A stretch of DNA of 64,000 bases, taken from positions 62,001 to 126,000 of the forward strand of contig NC_020157.1 in assembly GCF_000317695.1 (NCBI RefSeq), given 5' to 3'. Below, piece by piece: positions 1 through 10,200 of this stretch (positions within the stretch are counted from its first letter, which is position 1; each line of letters begins with the position of its first letter). The translations under genes and the position numbers were made by a program. This stretch comes from Anabaena cylindrica PCC 7122 (lineage in GTDB: Bacteria; Cyanobacteriota; Cyanobacteriia; Cyanobacteriales; Nostocaceae). The notes beneath the pieces were generated by a model. It was given only the letters and a program-made list of their open reading frames with translations. It searched no databases and was not told where the DNA came from.

Positions 1-146
1 CCAAATCCTATCTGGCGCTTACCATCACTAGCTTCGTTAATGGCGTTCATAACTTGCAGTCCGTATAGTTCTTTGCCACGCAACACTGTCAGCAGGTCTT
101 CTTCAAGAGCTGACAGGGTGATTAACTCTTCATTTTTTTTAGCCAT
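1..146 (-). CDS. PadR-family transcriptional regulator, N-terminal part (runs off the window)
   Basis: The minus strand from position 146 opens with MAKKNEELITLSALEEDLLT and continues LRGKELYGLQVMNAINEASDG up to the window edge. The pattern of a hydrophobic helix followed by KELYGLQVMNAI is that of the winged-helix DNA-binding domain of PadR-like regulators, which usually act as repressors of nearby genes. Only the first 48 codons are present, so effector domain and partner are unknown. The ATG at 144-146 is the only start seen before the long non-coding stretch upstream. The family call rests on this short helix-turn-helix segment. Confidence 0.6.
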   Translation of the reverse strand, partial: MAKKNEELITLSALEEDLLTVLRGKELYGLQVMNAINEASDGKRQIGF

Positions 147-390
147 GAATTATTTGCTAGTGGATGATATATGTAATAACGATGTATTTTACAAATTTGA
201 TATACCGGATGTCAAGTGCTGGTAAAAAATTATTTGGATAGAGGGACTTAGGCTTAGGCATCCACCTAATGTCTGCGACGCTATATTTACATAGAATGAG
301 GTGCGATTCGTTGGTAGCCGAATCACGGTGCGACTTAAAGGATAAGCTTTCCGAACCCAAAGCCTAACTAGCTTCTGTCTTTGTCATAGC

Positions 391-444
391 GCGATAGCTA
401 AAGGCTTAAGCTTCTCTAAGAGACGCTACGCGAACGCTTATCGC
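391..444. repeat. Small palindromic dispersed repeat of Nostoc type
   Basis: The segment begins GCGATAGC and ends GCTTATCGC, with internal complementary arms around AAGCTTCTCTAAGAGACG. Similar GCGATAG/TATCGC or GCGATTGC/GCAATCGC bounded elements recur in this window, for example at 15227-15285, 16663-16740, 28982-29035 and 45667-45701. Such elements are typical of Nostocales genomes. The rest of the 147-1009 stretch has no gene I can support. Confidence 0.6.
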
Positions 445-660
445 AAAGCTCAAAACTCTTATTTAGTCATGGACTCACGGCAACTTTATCCTTTAATTTT
501 CGGTTAACCTAAGCAGGCAAGTCACCCTCCTGACCCGGCTACCTCAACGAGCCGCACGCAATCTTTTCCTTTAAGTCACAGTCCCCCTCAAGTGATCGCC
601 TCCGGCGGGCGGGCGTTCTGCCATCGCCCCCAACACCACCATAAGGAGCGATCGCTAAAT

Positions 661-831
661 CCCCCACTCGTGATAAACATCCAGCTTACTGACAACAATA
701 AAGCTCACAACTATTAATATTACGTTCAAAAATAAAAACCACTCACCCTTATTGAGAATAAAAAAGGGCAATTTTCGACTACTCATTATCTCCCCCACTT
801 GTGATAATTAACTCCCCCCCTTGTGATAATT
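661..831 (+). repeat. Iteron-like direct repeats upstream of the replication gene (candidate origin)
   Basis: Three copies of a 16-17 bp sequence close to CCCCCACTTGTGATAATT lie at about 661-676 (CCCCCACTCGTGATAA), 792-808 and 815-831. All are in the same orientation, and all sit within 350 bp upstream of the replication protein start at 1010. Direct repeats next to a rep gene commonly bind the initiator, so this is a reasonable candidate for part of the plasmid origin. The copy number is low and spacing irregular, so origin function is inference. Confidence 0.45.
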
Positions 832-928
832 GATTTTCATGAAACCCTTACTCAATAAAGCTTTAACCCCCTAACCACCAAAATCACCTAAAAATTGCAC
901 ATTATATAGATATGGCCGAAAAAAAACT

Positions 929-1001
929 ACTCAAAACGGGGTTGTATGCTAGTCAGAACATCTATTCCAGCCCTGCGGGGACTACTCACCTGGTTTTGAG
1001 T
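929..1001 (+). promoter_or_regulatory. Inverted repeat in the rep leader, directly before the start codon
   Basis: ACTCAAAAC at 929-937 is exactly complementary to GTTTTGAGT at 993-1001. A second short hairpin (CCCTGCGGGG, about 971-980) lies inside. The outer arm ends eight bases before the ATG at 1010, and no strong Shine-Dalgarno sequence is visible. The RNA leader could therefore fold over the translation start, a common way to limit initiator synthesis. Function is inferred. Confidence 0.35.
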
Positions 1002-1009
1002 GCGCTGCC

Positions 1010-4000
1010 ATGAAACGTCAATACACCACCAAACGCAATCCTTGTCCTATCTGTGGCAACCATCACGGTTGCGCTATTCGCCCAGATAATCTAATTGAGT
1101 GCCTACGGAGTTTCAGCCAACATGATGCCCCGGCTGGTTATCGCTTTATCAAACCCTTGCGTAACGATATGGGCGGTTTATTTGTTCCAGATGACCAAAA
1201 TGCCCAAAACCAGGATAAGCCTCTGTATTCGCCTCAAAAACGGGCTGACAGTAGACAAACAAACAAGGGGTTGAGTATTGAGGAGCGCGATCGCCAAAAC
1301 CGATTACTTTTAAACTCCACAGTGAGTAGTTTGGGTACTCAACATTTCTCCCATCTCCAAGAACAACGACAGTTGACTACTCAAGAAATTAACTGGCTCA
1401 AAGACTTAGGCTGGGTGAGAAGCTGGGAACCTGGAGCTTATTCCCCTGCGGGTGTAACATCGTCTCTTACGGGTATTTCACCTGAAGGTAAACTATTGGG
1501 GAGAGAAGGAATAGCGATCGCAGCCCTTGACCCCAATTTTCAAATCACCGGCTTTCAAATTGCCACCCTGCGAACACAACCCAAATACATTTGGTTGAGT
1601 AGTTCCTACCAGGGAGGAAGCGGACCCCAATTACCAAATGGCGAACTACCTCTGTTTTGCTGGAAACATCCAAACGCCAAAAAGGTGAAAGTAGTAATTC
1701 TCTGCGAAGGCGCACTCAAATCTCTACTCACCGCCGTGTCTTTGTGGCGTTCTGGGCAAACTGATATTGCCGTCATTGGTACAGCATCTGCCGCCCGCTA
1801 TGGTCAACAAACCCTCAAAGATTACCTGAAGCGGTTGCGTCCCCAAGAAATTCAGCTGATGCCTGATGCTGGTGCAATACTCAATCCCCACATTGCCAAA
1901 GCCAATGAAGATACTCTGCAACAGTGCCGTAAATTGAGATATTCTCTATCTGTGGGTGACTGGGGACAACTGGAAACTAAAGAGCAATTAGACATTGACG
2001 AATTACTATCCGTAGGTCGGCAAGATGAGATTAAACTAATTAGCACTGCTGCTTACCTGAATCGCCATCATATCCATCAGCAAATCAGAAAACTACTCAA
2101 ACAAGGTTCATTCCAGTTGGTGCAGGATAAGTTGATTACGCTAAAACCCGCTACCAACTCTACAGACAACATAGATTTAATTCACCAATATGCAAAAGGC
2201 GTTGAATACTGCCGTAAAGGTGGATATCAGGTAGTGGTGAGTTGGCATAATGAAGCGATGCTTTCTCTTGAAAACGCTCCGCAAACGGTCAGCGCAACCA
2301 TAACACCAGAAGAGTTTTTTGCTGGTTGTTCAGAACAAGTACAAGAGTCCCTAGCTCAAATAGACCGAGAATGGGGAATGCTCTACAAGCTGAAGCTATG
2401 GTTTGGGCGGATGGTGGAGCGTTATCGTCCCAAGAAAGGTTTTGGTCAACAAAATTCGGGAGTATCCGGTGGGTTAAACGAACCTCAGAGACACAGAGAA
2501 CACGGAGAGAAAAAAGATAAGGTTGAGAGGTTTGACGCAGCTTCACAATGTGATGGTGTTGTCAAGAGTGATTTTTCTGTCTCATCCCCTGAGTTAAATG
2601 CAGATCATGATGGTTTTAGCAGAACCACAAATAGGGGAACAGAGTATAGGGAAGATGGAAAAACAGAAGTTTCCACAGATGGAGAAGTTATTAAGAATCA
2701 ACCAGACTTAATACCACAAGAGGAAAGACAGCTACTTTCCCATGAGGGAGTTATCAAAAATCAATCGAACCCAATATCACAACCTGATAATAAACAACTA
2801 CTTTCGGAAGATGGTCAAAGTTTATCCTCACCCATTGCACCGTGCAAGGTGATTGAGTACAAACCTGGGAAGTTCCCCAAATATGGCAATTTACAACAGC
2901 CACCAAAAATTATCTTCAAAAAAGGCCAGCGTTTGCAAGTGTACACTGAAGCTATTGCAGCAGGTTGGAAACACATTTTAGATAAAAGTCCCACTGGTAC
3001 ATTTAAAAGCCATGATGCAGGAACAGCTTTACCAAAAGCATTGGGAGTAGAAAAGTTATGGTACTTTACCAGTCATGCTCGCAATGTCAGTACAGAAACC
3101 ATTGAGCGCAATTATGAATATCTGGATGTACGTAATTCAGGTATGGTTTGGGATACTACCCCAAACGGTAAACGTTACCTAAGATGGCCTAAGCAGGGAG
3201 AAACACCAGATACAAAAGGTAATTGTCATCGCAGTCAAATTTTTAATGTTTTACGCAGCAAGAATTTAGACTCTATTGAAGGTGCAGAAAATCCTATCTG
3301 TGCTACTTGTCACTTATTAGAAGCTTGTCGTGGTGTTGCTGGAGCGGGTTTTGGACATCGGTATTTGAGAAAAGAGACTTTCAAGAGCGATCGCATTCGT
3401 TCCCATCCCGATAGCGCACCCAAACCAGAAGATTTCGACTGGTCAACTAGCGGTATTTTCTGGGATGAAGTTATGCAAACAGTACAACCAATTAATACTA
3501 TCACTACCAATTTACGCGACATTGACCGAGTAATGGCAGAGTTAATGACTAATTCTCCTGAAATCAGTCTGCAATTACAACCAATGTGGGCAATTTTAAG
3601 ACAATGTATCACAGGAGATATTCAACAACCTTACTACGGTTGGAATGATGCTGATGTCCGAAGAATGTTGGGTAAACCACCTGAAAATTTAAATGCAATT
3701 ATCACAAAAGCGATAGAAGTTTTACAACCAGATTTATTACCAATCTTTAACTCCACCAGTAAGTATGGAATAGATTTAAGTGATTTACCAAAGAAGATGC
3801 GAAAACAATTTGGTAATCCCATCTCTGAATTAGTGGAGAAAATTCAATTAGAAATAATAGTTAACTGGTTTATACCGTTTTTACAACTTTGGGGTAAACA
3901 GATTCCTGGTACAATTCGCATTGAATATGGAAAGCTAAATATTACAACTCGTAACTCACGTCATAGTGCGATTAGTCAATCAACAAAATGGAATGTTTAC

Positions 4001-5128
4001 TTAGATGCTACTACCAAACCTGAGTACATAGCTTGGTGGTTTGATATTAACCCACAAGAAATTTTAACTGTAGAGCAAGAAATAACTAAAACCAACAATT
4101 TACAAATTATCCAAATCACCGGATTAGGACAAGTTTCTAAAAATCGTTCTTCCTACTGTCAAGAAAGAGTCAGCGCACTGCGACAAGAATTATTGTCTCG
4201 TCATAGTGATATCAAATTTATTGACTTTGTGAAATGCTGTGAAACTGAAGATGGTGGTTGGTTTAGAGACAGTCGCGGTTCTAACGATTTCCAGGAAATT
4301 ACAGCCTTAGCGACTTTTGGAATTCCCTATCAAAATATTGGTCATTTAGAAACATTATATCTAACTTTAAAATCCAGTCATAACAAAAGTGAATATCAAT
4401 TAGATGATTTGGAAATAAATGCTAACAGTAGTAATAACTTGTTAGAACACTCAGAAATAAATCAAGAGTTACAAAATTTTATTGACTGGGTTACACAATC
4501 TGAAATTATCCAAGCTATCGGCAGATTAAGAGTAAATAATCGTCCAGAATCAGAACTTTATTTTTACTTCTGTGCTGATTACGATTTAAGCTTTTTAGAA
4601 TATGAATTCAAATGTGTGCAAGCAGCAGAAATTACGATTGAAGCTGGTTGTAAGGATGAGAAATCTTGGTGGAAAATTGAAACCGCAGTTAAAGAACTTT
4701 GGTTGCAGGGACAAAAGATTACTCAACCAGTTGTAGCCGCAGTTTCTGGTATTAGTCAGGGTTATATTTCTAAGTTAGCAACTGAGTTTGGAGGAGGTTG
4801 GAAACAATGGTTAAAAATATTCCTTTCTCTATTAAATAGTAATAATAGCAAAAGGAATAATTTGGAAGATATAAGCGATATTTTAAAAGAGGAATTGGAA
4901 ATGATAAATATAGATTTTAGTCTGCAAGATTTAGAGATGAAATCTAATCAGGAAATAGTTAAAAAAGTGTTTGCGATAGAGAAACATTTAGATGATACAG
5001 ATTGGCAGTATTTTTTAGATAAAATGCCAATAAAATCGCAGTCTAAAGTTATCGCTTCTTTACTTTCAATCTTGCCTAAGTGTTGGGTTCAGGAATTGAT
5101 AGAAGTTGATTCTCTGTTTCCTGGGTAG
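1010..5128 (+). CDS. CyRepA1-like plasmid replication protein: zinc finger, TOPRIM-like and helicase domains
   Basis: This 1,372-residue protein has the architecture of the large cyanobacterial plasmid initiators (CyRepA1/DUF3854). Residues 12-30 hold a CPICGNHHGC zinc-finger-like cluster. Around 225-290 is a TOPRIM-like segment with VVILCEGALKSLL and IQLMPDAGA. From about 650 a helicase core is seen: an altered P-loop (SPTGTFKSH), Walker B (FWDEVMQ), LDATTKP and the arginine-finger motif QAIGRLR near residue 1166. A helix-turn-helix (SGISQGYISKLATEFG) lies near the C-terminus. It is expected to recognise the origin, unwind it and perhaps prime or direct priming. In the P-loop a phenylalanine replaces the usual glycine before the lysine. 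Residues about 490-515 are encoded by a dispersed repeat inserted in frame. Iteron-like repeats lie upstream. Family assignment is from memory of motifs. Confidence 0.8.
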   Translation: MKRQYTTKRNPCPICGNHHGCAIRPDNLIECLRSFSQHDAPAGYRFIKPLRNDMGGLFVPDDQNAQNQDKPLYSPQKRADSRQTNKGLSIEERDRQNRLLLNSTVSSLGTQHFSHLQEQRQLTTQEINWLKDLGWVRSWEPGAYSPAGVTSSLTGISPEGKLLGREGIAIAALDPNFQITGFQIATLRTQPKYIWLSSSYQGGSGPQLPNGELPLFCWKHPNAKKVKVVILCEGALKSLLTAVSLWRSGQTDIAVIGTASAARYGQQTLKDYLKRLRPQEIQLMPDAGAILNPHIAKANEDTLQQCRKLRYSLSVGDWGQLETKEQLDIDELLSVGRQDEIKLISTAAYLNRHHIHQQIRKLLKQGSFQLVQDKLITLKPATNSTDNIDLIHQYAKGVEYCRKGGYQVVVSWHNEAMLSLENAPQTVSATITPEEFFAGCSEQVQESLAQIDREWGMLYKLKLWFGRMVERYRPKKGFGQQNSGVSGGLNEPQRHREHGEKKDKVERFDAASQCDGVVKSDFSVSSPELNADHDGFSRTTNRGTEYREDGKTEVSTDGEVIKNQPDLIPQEERQLLSHEGVIKNQSNPISQPDNKQLLSEDGQSLSSPIAPCKVIEYKPGKFPKYGNLQQPPKIIFKKGQRLQVYTEAIAAGWKHILDKSPTGTFKSHDAGTALPKALGVEKLWYFTSHARNVSTETIERNYEYLDVRNSGMVWDTTPNGKRYLRWPKQGETPDTKGNCHRSQIFNVLRSKNLDSIEGAENPICATCHLLEACRGVAGAGFGHRYLRKETFKSDRIRSHPDSAPKPEDFDWSTSGIFWDEVMQTVQPINTITTNLRDIDRVMAELMTNSPEISLQLQPMWAILRQCITGDIQQPYYGWNDADVRRMLGKPPENLNAIITKAIEVLQPDLLPIFNSTSKYGIDLSDLPKKMRKQFGNPISELVEKIQLEIIVNWFIPFLQLWGKQIPGTIRIEYGKLNITTRNSRHSAISQSTKWNVYLDATTKPEYIAWWFDINPQEILTVEQEITKTNNLQIIQITGLGQVSKNRSSYCQERVSALRQELLSRHSDIKFIDFVKCCETEDGGWFRDSRGSNDFQEITALATFGIPYQNIGHLETLYLTLKSSHNKSEYQLDDLEINANSSNNLLEHSEINQELQNFIDWVTQSEIIQAIGRLRVNNRPESELYFYFCADYDLSFLEYEFKCVQAAEITIEAGCKDEKSWWKIETAVKELWLQGQKITQPVVAAVSGISQGYISKLATEFGGGWKQWLKIFLSLLNSNNSKRNNLEDISDILKEELEMINIDFSLQDLEMKSNQEIVKKVFAIEKHLDDTDWQYFLDKMPIKSQSKVIASLLSILPKCWVQELIEVDSLFPG
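2473..2552 (+). repeat. Dispersed repeat inserted in frame into the replication gene
   Basis: The sequence AACCTCAGAGACACAGAGAA, followed by AAAAAAGATAAGGTTGAGAG and TTTGACGCAGCTTCA, closely matches the intergenic copy at 22541-22620 and partly the one at 33355-33425. Within the replication gene it stays open and encodes NEPQRHREHGEKKDKVERF, a hydrophilic low-complexity stretch between the TOPRIM-like and helicase parts. It is therefore likely an inserted mobile repeat tolerated in a linker. Confidence 0.6.
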
Positions 5129-5725
5129 CATCCGAAATGTGTAAGTTTATTTTTATCGTAAGCATTCAACCGTCAGCCAATCGCTACGCCATTTACTGAT
5201 TGCTGATAGCTGAATACTTGCATATAATTAAACCGCAAATAATGACCGCGCGTATCGCTAAAGCGTTTACGTATTCTGCCGTAGGCATAAGCTCTGCTTT
5301 TCTTGTATGCCGCAGGCTTTACACGCGGCGTGATACAAGCTTTTGCCCGTTGTTGTAAGCCTGCTGTTAGGCATAGGGCTGTAGTAAACTAAGGCGAGAG
5401 AATTCCAGAGAGTTTTTGGTGTGGCTACGTTTATTTTTCTCAAAATTGGGATGCTCCCGTTCTCTGTTTCTTAACCGAACAGATATAATAAGTGTATCTC
5501 TAACGAGTAGTGAAACTCACAAATAGAAATGATATGAGTCATTTTTTTAATGAACTGTTAACAGTTAAATATTTATAGGAATTCAGTTTGATTCCTGATA
5601 GTGTTCACGTTCGTGGACTGTGGTGTAAGCCATAATTTTCGTGAAGACAGGAAACAAGGAATAGGGAATAGGAAAGAAGGAATCAAGATGTACCTAGTTT
5701 CGCAAAAATTAAATAGGAGTCCTAT
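5129..5725. other. Non-coding stretch with dispersed repeats
   Basis: No convincing gene is seen in these 597 bases. They hold GC-rich palindromic fragments (about 5245-5345, with GCGCGTATCGCTAAAGCG) and, at 5407-5458, a 52-base copy of a repeat found again at 22686-22737. The last 60 bases carry the leader of the downstream Uma2-type gene, including AGGAG six bases before its ATG. Confidence 0.5.
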
Positions 5726-6388
5726 ATGTTAAATTACAATACATTACATTGTTTACCTTCTTCAGCAGAATTACCAGATTCAGACGATACCCCAGTGGAT
5801 AACGAACTACAAATTTTAATTCCCAACTTATTATTAGCCATCCTAGTTAATATTTGGCAAAAGCGAGATGACTGGTTTTTTGGTATTAATATGGGAGTTT
5901 ATTATGCAGGAAGTAAACCTGCCATAGTCCCAGATGCCTTTTTAAGTTTGGGAGTAGAACGCTTTGTTGGTGAAAATGGGCGTTCTAGTTATGTACTTTG
6001 GGAAGAAGATGGTATTCCCCCAATTTTAGCTTTAGAAATTGTTTCTCAAACTTACAATTACGAATATGAGCAAAAGAAATTAGACTATGCAGAATTAGGC
6101 ATTTTATATTATGTCATTTATGCCCCTACACGCCTACGTCGAAAACGTCAACGTTTAGAAGTTTACCGCTTAGTCAATGGTGAATACATCCTTCAACCAG
6201 GGGATAAAATTTGGATGCCAGAGGTAGGTTTAGGTATTAGTAAGGAACAGGGAACTTATCAAGGTAGAACCAGGGAATGGTTATATTGGTATGACGAAAA
6301 TAGTAACAGATATTCTACCCAAGAGGAAGAATTGCAAACTCTTCTAGCTAGATTACAAGCAAGGGGAATTGACCCAAATACATTGTAA
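5726..6388 (+). CDS. Uma2-family (DUF820) PD-(D/E)XK endonuclease-like protein
   Basis: This 220-residue protein fits the Uma2/DUF820 family, which is greatly expanded in cyanobacteria and has a restriction-endonuclease-like fold. Visible hallmarks are VPDAFLSLGV (the acidic residue of the PD motif) and PILALEIVSQTYNYE followed by KKLDYAELGILYYVIYAP, where E and K complete the nuclease pattern. An AGGAG sequence six bases before the ATG supports the start. It is a single-gene unit, followed by an inverted repeat before the convergent gene at 6448. Members are often linked to mobile DNA, but the substrate of this one is unknown. Confidence 0.8.
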   Translation: MLNYNTLHCLPSSAELPDSDDTPVDNELQILIPNLLLAILVNIWQKRDDWFFGINMGVYYAGSKPAIVPDAFLSLGVERFVGENGRSSYVLWEEDGIPPILALEIVSQTYNYEYEQKKLDYAELGILYYVIYAPTRLRRKRQRLEVYRLVNGEYILQPGDKIWMPEVGLGISKEQGTYQGRTREWLYWYDENSNRYSTQEEELQTLLARLQARGIDPNTL

Positions 6389-6405
6389 ATTTTTGAAACT
6401 CTTTA

Positions 6406-6434
6406 TTAATCAAGGTTTTGGATTTATTGATTAA
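6406..6434. terminator. AT-rich inverted repeat between convergent genes
   Basis: TTAATCAA at 6406-6413 pairs exactly with TTGATTAA at 6427-6434, leaving a 13-base loop. It sits between the ends of two convergent genes (stops at 6388 and 6448). It may act as a weak two-way terminator, although the stem has few G or C bases and no clear U-tract. Confidence 0.3.
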
Positions 6435-6447
6435 GTCATAAATTCTA

Positions 6448-7233
6448 TTACTCTCCTAACTCTTGTTCCTTTTTAAGTAATTGATTACTTTGATTATACT
6501 CCATTAACGCTATCAGTTTAAACTTTTCTATTTCCGCCTCTGTTAATTGATTTGTAGTAACTTGAAACTGTGCATAATTTGTTTTTCTCACAGCATTTAA
6601 AGCAACCTCGGTTTCAGAATATAAATATTGTTTTCTTTTCAAGATTAAAATTTGCTCCTCTGTCGCTGTAACTAGTAATGAAGCAGTAAATTCATCTGAT
6701 TGATAAACCCTAATCTCTCCATCTTTACTATCTTCTATTAAACTTTCTTCGCTCATTAACCTTGCCATTATGAGAGGAATAACATATAACATAATGTCTT
6801 CCTCATATATTTTTGTTTTGTTTTCTTCTTGTTCATCTTCCAAAACTATAATCGAATCATAATTGATTTGAGTGGAATTATTTTGTTGATCTTCCGTTGT
6901 TTTATTTACATTTAAATCATCTATGAACATTACTGCTGATTCAGGAATAAACTCTCGATGTTCTAACTGGATATCATCTGGTTCAAATTCTATTAAAATA
7001 GATTCTTCTACTGTTTTTCCAGAATTGAGACTAGCAATAATAGATGCCAGGGTTTTTATAGCATCATTTTGTTCTTCAATACTTACTATTTCTGTTGATG
7101 GAATAGATTCTAATTCATCGTAACCAACATATTCGAGAAGTTGGCTGAACATATAAGCAGTTTTAGCAGAGGAAATATCAGGGGATATTTTACTTGATTC
7201 TTCAGTGAGTATAGTTAAAGGATTAGTTGTCAT
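6448..7233 (-). CDS. Acidic hypothetical protein downstream of the giant polymerase-signature gene
   Basis: I do not recognise this 261-residue protein. It is acidic, with a long central linker rich in D, E, N and T (about residues 105-145), and shows no signal peptide or membrane segment. It follows the giant gene at 7278-13838 with a 44-base gap and the same direction, so it is probably co-transcribed and may act with it. The C-terminal part (about 150-260) is predicted from composition to be mainly helical, with KRKQYLYSETEVALNAVRK. No catalytic motif is visible. Confidence 0.6.
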   Translation of the reverse strand: MTTNPLTILTEESSKISPDISSAKTAYMFSQLLEYVGYDELESIPSTEIVSIEEQNDAIKTLASIIASLNSGKTVEESILIEFEPDDIQLEHREFIPESAVMFIDDLNVNKTTEDQQNNSTQINYDSIIVLEDEQEENKTKIYEEDIMLYVIPLIMARLMSEESLIEDSKDGEIRVYQSDEFTASLLVTATEEQILILKRKQYLYSETEVALNAVRKTNYAQFQVTTNQLTEAEIEKFKLIALMEYNQSNQLLKKEQELGE

Positions 7234-7277
7234 AAATTTATGCCAATCAATTGAATAAAAACTAAATTGATTAAATA

Positions 7278-10200
7278 TTAAACTTGAAGATGCTGATTTT
7301 TGGCGAATGCCAAAGATTGATTGATATTATTGTTGATTTCCTCAAATATATCAATAACTTCAGCCGACACTTGACTCTGATTAATTTGTCCTAATTTAAT
7401 ATCCAGGAAAACAGTTCCATCTTTTTTTATAATCGTTAAATCTTTATGAGAGTTATTGATTGAAATCAAGTATTCTTTACCTTGTACTATAACTTCTCCA
7501 TTTTCTTGAAGAATGCCAAATACATCCCCCATTCGTTGAGAAATTTGGGTAAGACGATTGATAGAATGTAGTTCTTGAAAATCATTATTCATTGCTACGA
7601 CTGCTTTTTCTGTTAACTCTGCACCTGATTTAAATTCACTACCAACCTCTGCAATTCGCTGAATATATTCTGCTGACTTACCCAACTTTTGTGCAGTCAA
7701 ATACCAAGTTCTTAATTTTTCTAATGTTGTTTCTTGATCCTGAATACTTTTATTAGCAACTACCTCCTTTTGAACAATGTTGGATGAGGAAATGGGTGTA
7801 GAGTTAGGCAACTTTAGCCCATGAGATGACATTACAGATGATGGCTGTGTAGGTACTGGGGAAGATACTTCTAAAGCCGATTGTGGTTGTTGGTTAGTAA
7901 GCGTAGTATCTTGTTCTAGCTTGACTGCGCGTGTGTACCCATCATTGACAGATTCTAGCTTATACCCCTGTACTTCTAAATATTGTTTTACCAGTTGGTC
8001 AGTACCAGCAGCATTACCCACTACAAAGGAACTTTTGGAAGCGATCGCTCTATCAATTAGTGGTACATAATGATTATTGAAGGTGTCCAAAATTTGTTTT
8101 TGAGTAACACCCCTCCAAGGACCTGAACCTGAAACCATAATCGTGTCATTGGCTGAGTACACACCTGTATTTGCCCTTTCCCCCCAAGCTTGTTGATAAT
8201 TACGGGTGCTAGAGGGTGTTTCAGGTGGTGCAGATGACATACCAATGAATTGAGTAGCTATTTCAGCCATTGCCACATCCTTTTGCATATGCGGTGCTAC
8301 AGCAGCATTCAGGGGTTGGAGATTAGCAAGTGGGTTGGAACTGTTGGGAGAACTAATAATTTCTTGGACAGAATCTTGAGGTTGAGGTGTGGACAGGGTT
8401 ATAATTGTTTGTACAGAATCCTTCGGTATCAATTCTGAGGATGCTTGAATAGTCTGAGAATTTTCCAACACTTTAGAATATCCCTCAATCAAAGCGCGGA
8501 TAAACGGAGATTCTTTACCCTTGCCTTCCCAGTAGTTATCTCTGGCAGAAGTGACATAGTGAGTACAGTTTTCCAGCCATTCCACACCTCCCCTTTGGGT
8601 TATAGCTGCAAACAACTTGGGGTGTTGTTCTAACTTAGCTTGAATAATTTCTGCCATTAACTGTATTCGTGGTTCTCCCAAAGGTACTGTTGTTTTGTAG
8701 TGTTGGTAAGCTTGTTCAGCAGAGACAAAAGGGACTCCAGCAGGTTTATCTTGGGCATAAGTTTCTGGTCCATATTTACCAGCGGGTACTGCGGCGTTAT
8801 CACGGAAAGATACAGGATATTCTCCTTGGATTTTGCCTAATTCCTTGGCTTTAACAGTAGGATTAGTCATAGCCGCACCTAGAGGGTCAGAACTTCTCGA
8901 ACCGATATTTACTGGAGAAGTAATAATAGATGCCAGAGGTATGGCTGTAGATAAAGGTGGTGGTATAGCAGGTGTAATTAACGACTTCTCAAGGTTGGGG
9001 CTGGGGAAAGGTACAATTTTTCCGTTGACATAATCTCCCAGCGGTTCCATGTTCAGTCCCCACACTTCCGGTTTATCCTTAAAGGTAGTGAGTTCTCGAC
9101 TGCTGTGTTTTTCCATTGCGCCCCATTGTTGCTGATATGCTGCATCTGCAATCATTTCTGGGGTGATGCGGTATTGTTTACCTACTCGAAAGGCAACTTG
9201 TTGGGAACTGGACACGGCGATGGCGGAACGCCCGCTTTCAGCGATTGCGCTTCGCGCACTGCCGGAGGCAATCGCAATATCTCCCTCTTTAAACCCATAA
9301 GCTTTGTACGGTTCATAAGTCCTGGTTGTATGACATCTACCATATCCGCGCATAGCATCAATAGTAGTGCTGACGGGTAAAGCGTTGGGTTCACCGTGCA
9401 TTTTCAGAGGAAACACCATTTGCACAGGTTTACCCGAAATCACAACATCCTTCTCTTCAGGTTTGGAGACAATGGTGCTATTAGCAGGTAATACCTGAGT
9501 TACTGCGGATATAGTTTGCAGATTTTCAGGAACTACAATTGTTTGTTGTGGTGGATTGTTATTTGATAAATTGGGTGTAACTATAACAGGTATTGTAGTT
9601 GTAGCTAATTCCTGAACTTTATCGAGTCTTTCCCCTATTATATGTGGTCTATTGGGAAGGGAATTAAGATATTGATTGTAAGCACTATTTTTTCCGTCAG
9701 CACTTAATGGTTCTCCAAACTTTGCCTTTAAAGCATCAAAATCATCAGATGGAATTGTACTACTAACCAAGTAAATTACAGAAAGACCTTTTTTTGTTTC
9801 TAGTGGTAAATCTTGTGGCGGTAAAACATTAAATTCAATATTCTTAGATTTAAACCAATTCTGAACTAATTCTGTTTTATGGTTGTCCACTGCTATTCCT
9901 ATTAATCCCAGTACCTTATCTTCCTGACTAGTGAATAATATTGTCGGACGTTCTTTGATCTTCTCCAGCAATAGCCAACTTTTTTCAACCATCACCTCTT
10001 GCTTTGTTACCGTATTTAATTGGGAATTATCTTGAAAAGCTTGAGCTTCCTTTGTCCAAGTTTGCGGATATTGTACTGTATTGGGTTCAATATTAATAAA
10101 AGTGTGAGAAAAATTACTTTGTAATGTACAATTCACAGAACTTTGTTGACCATGTTTAAGCACTCCCAAATTTTGTAGTGCTTCCTTATCTTTTTTATAG

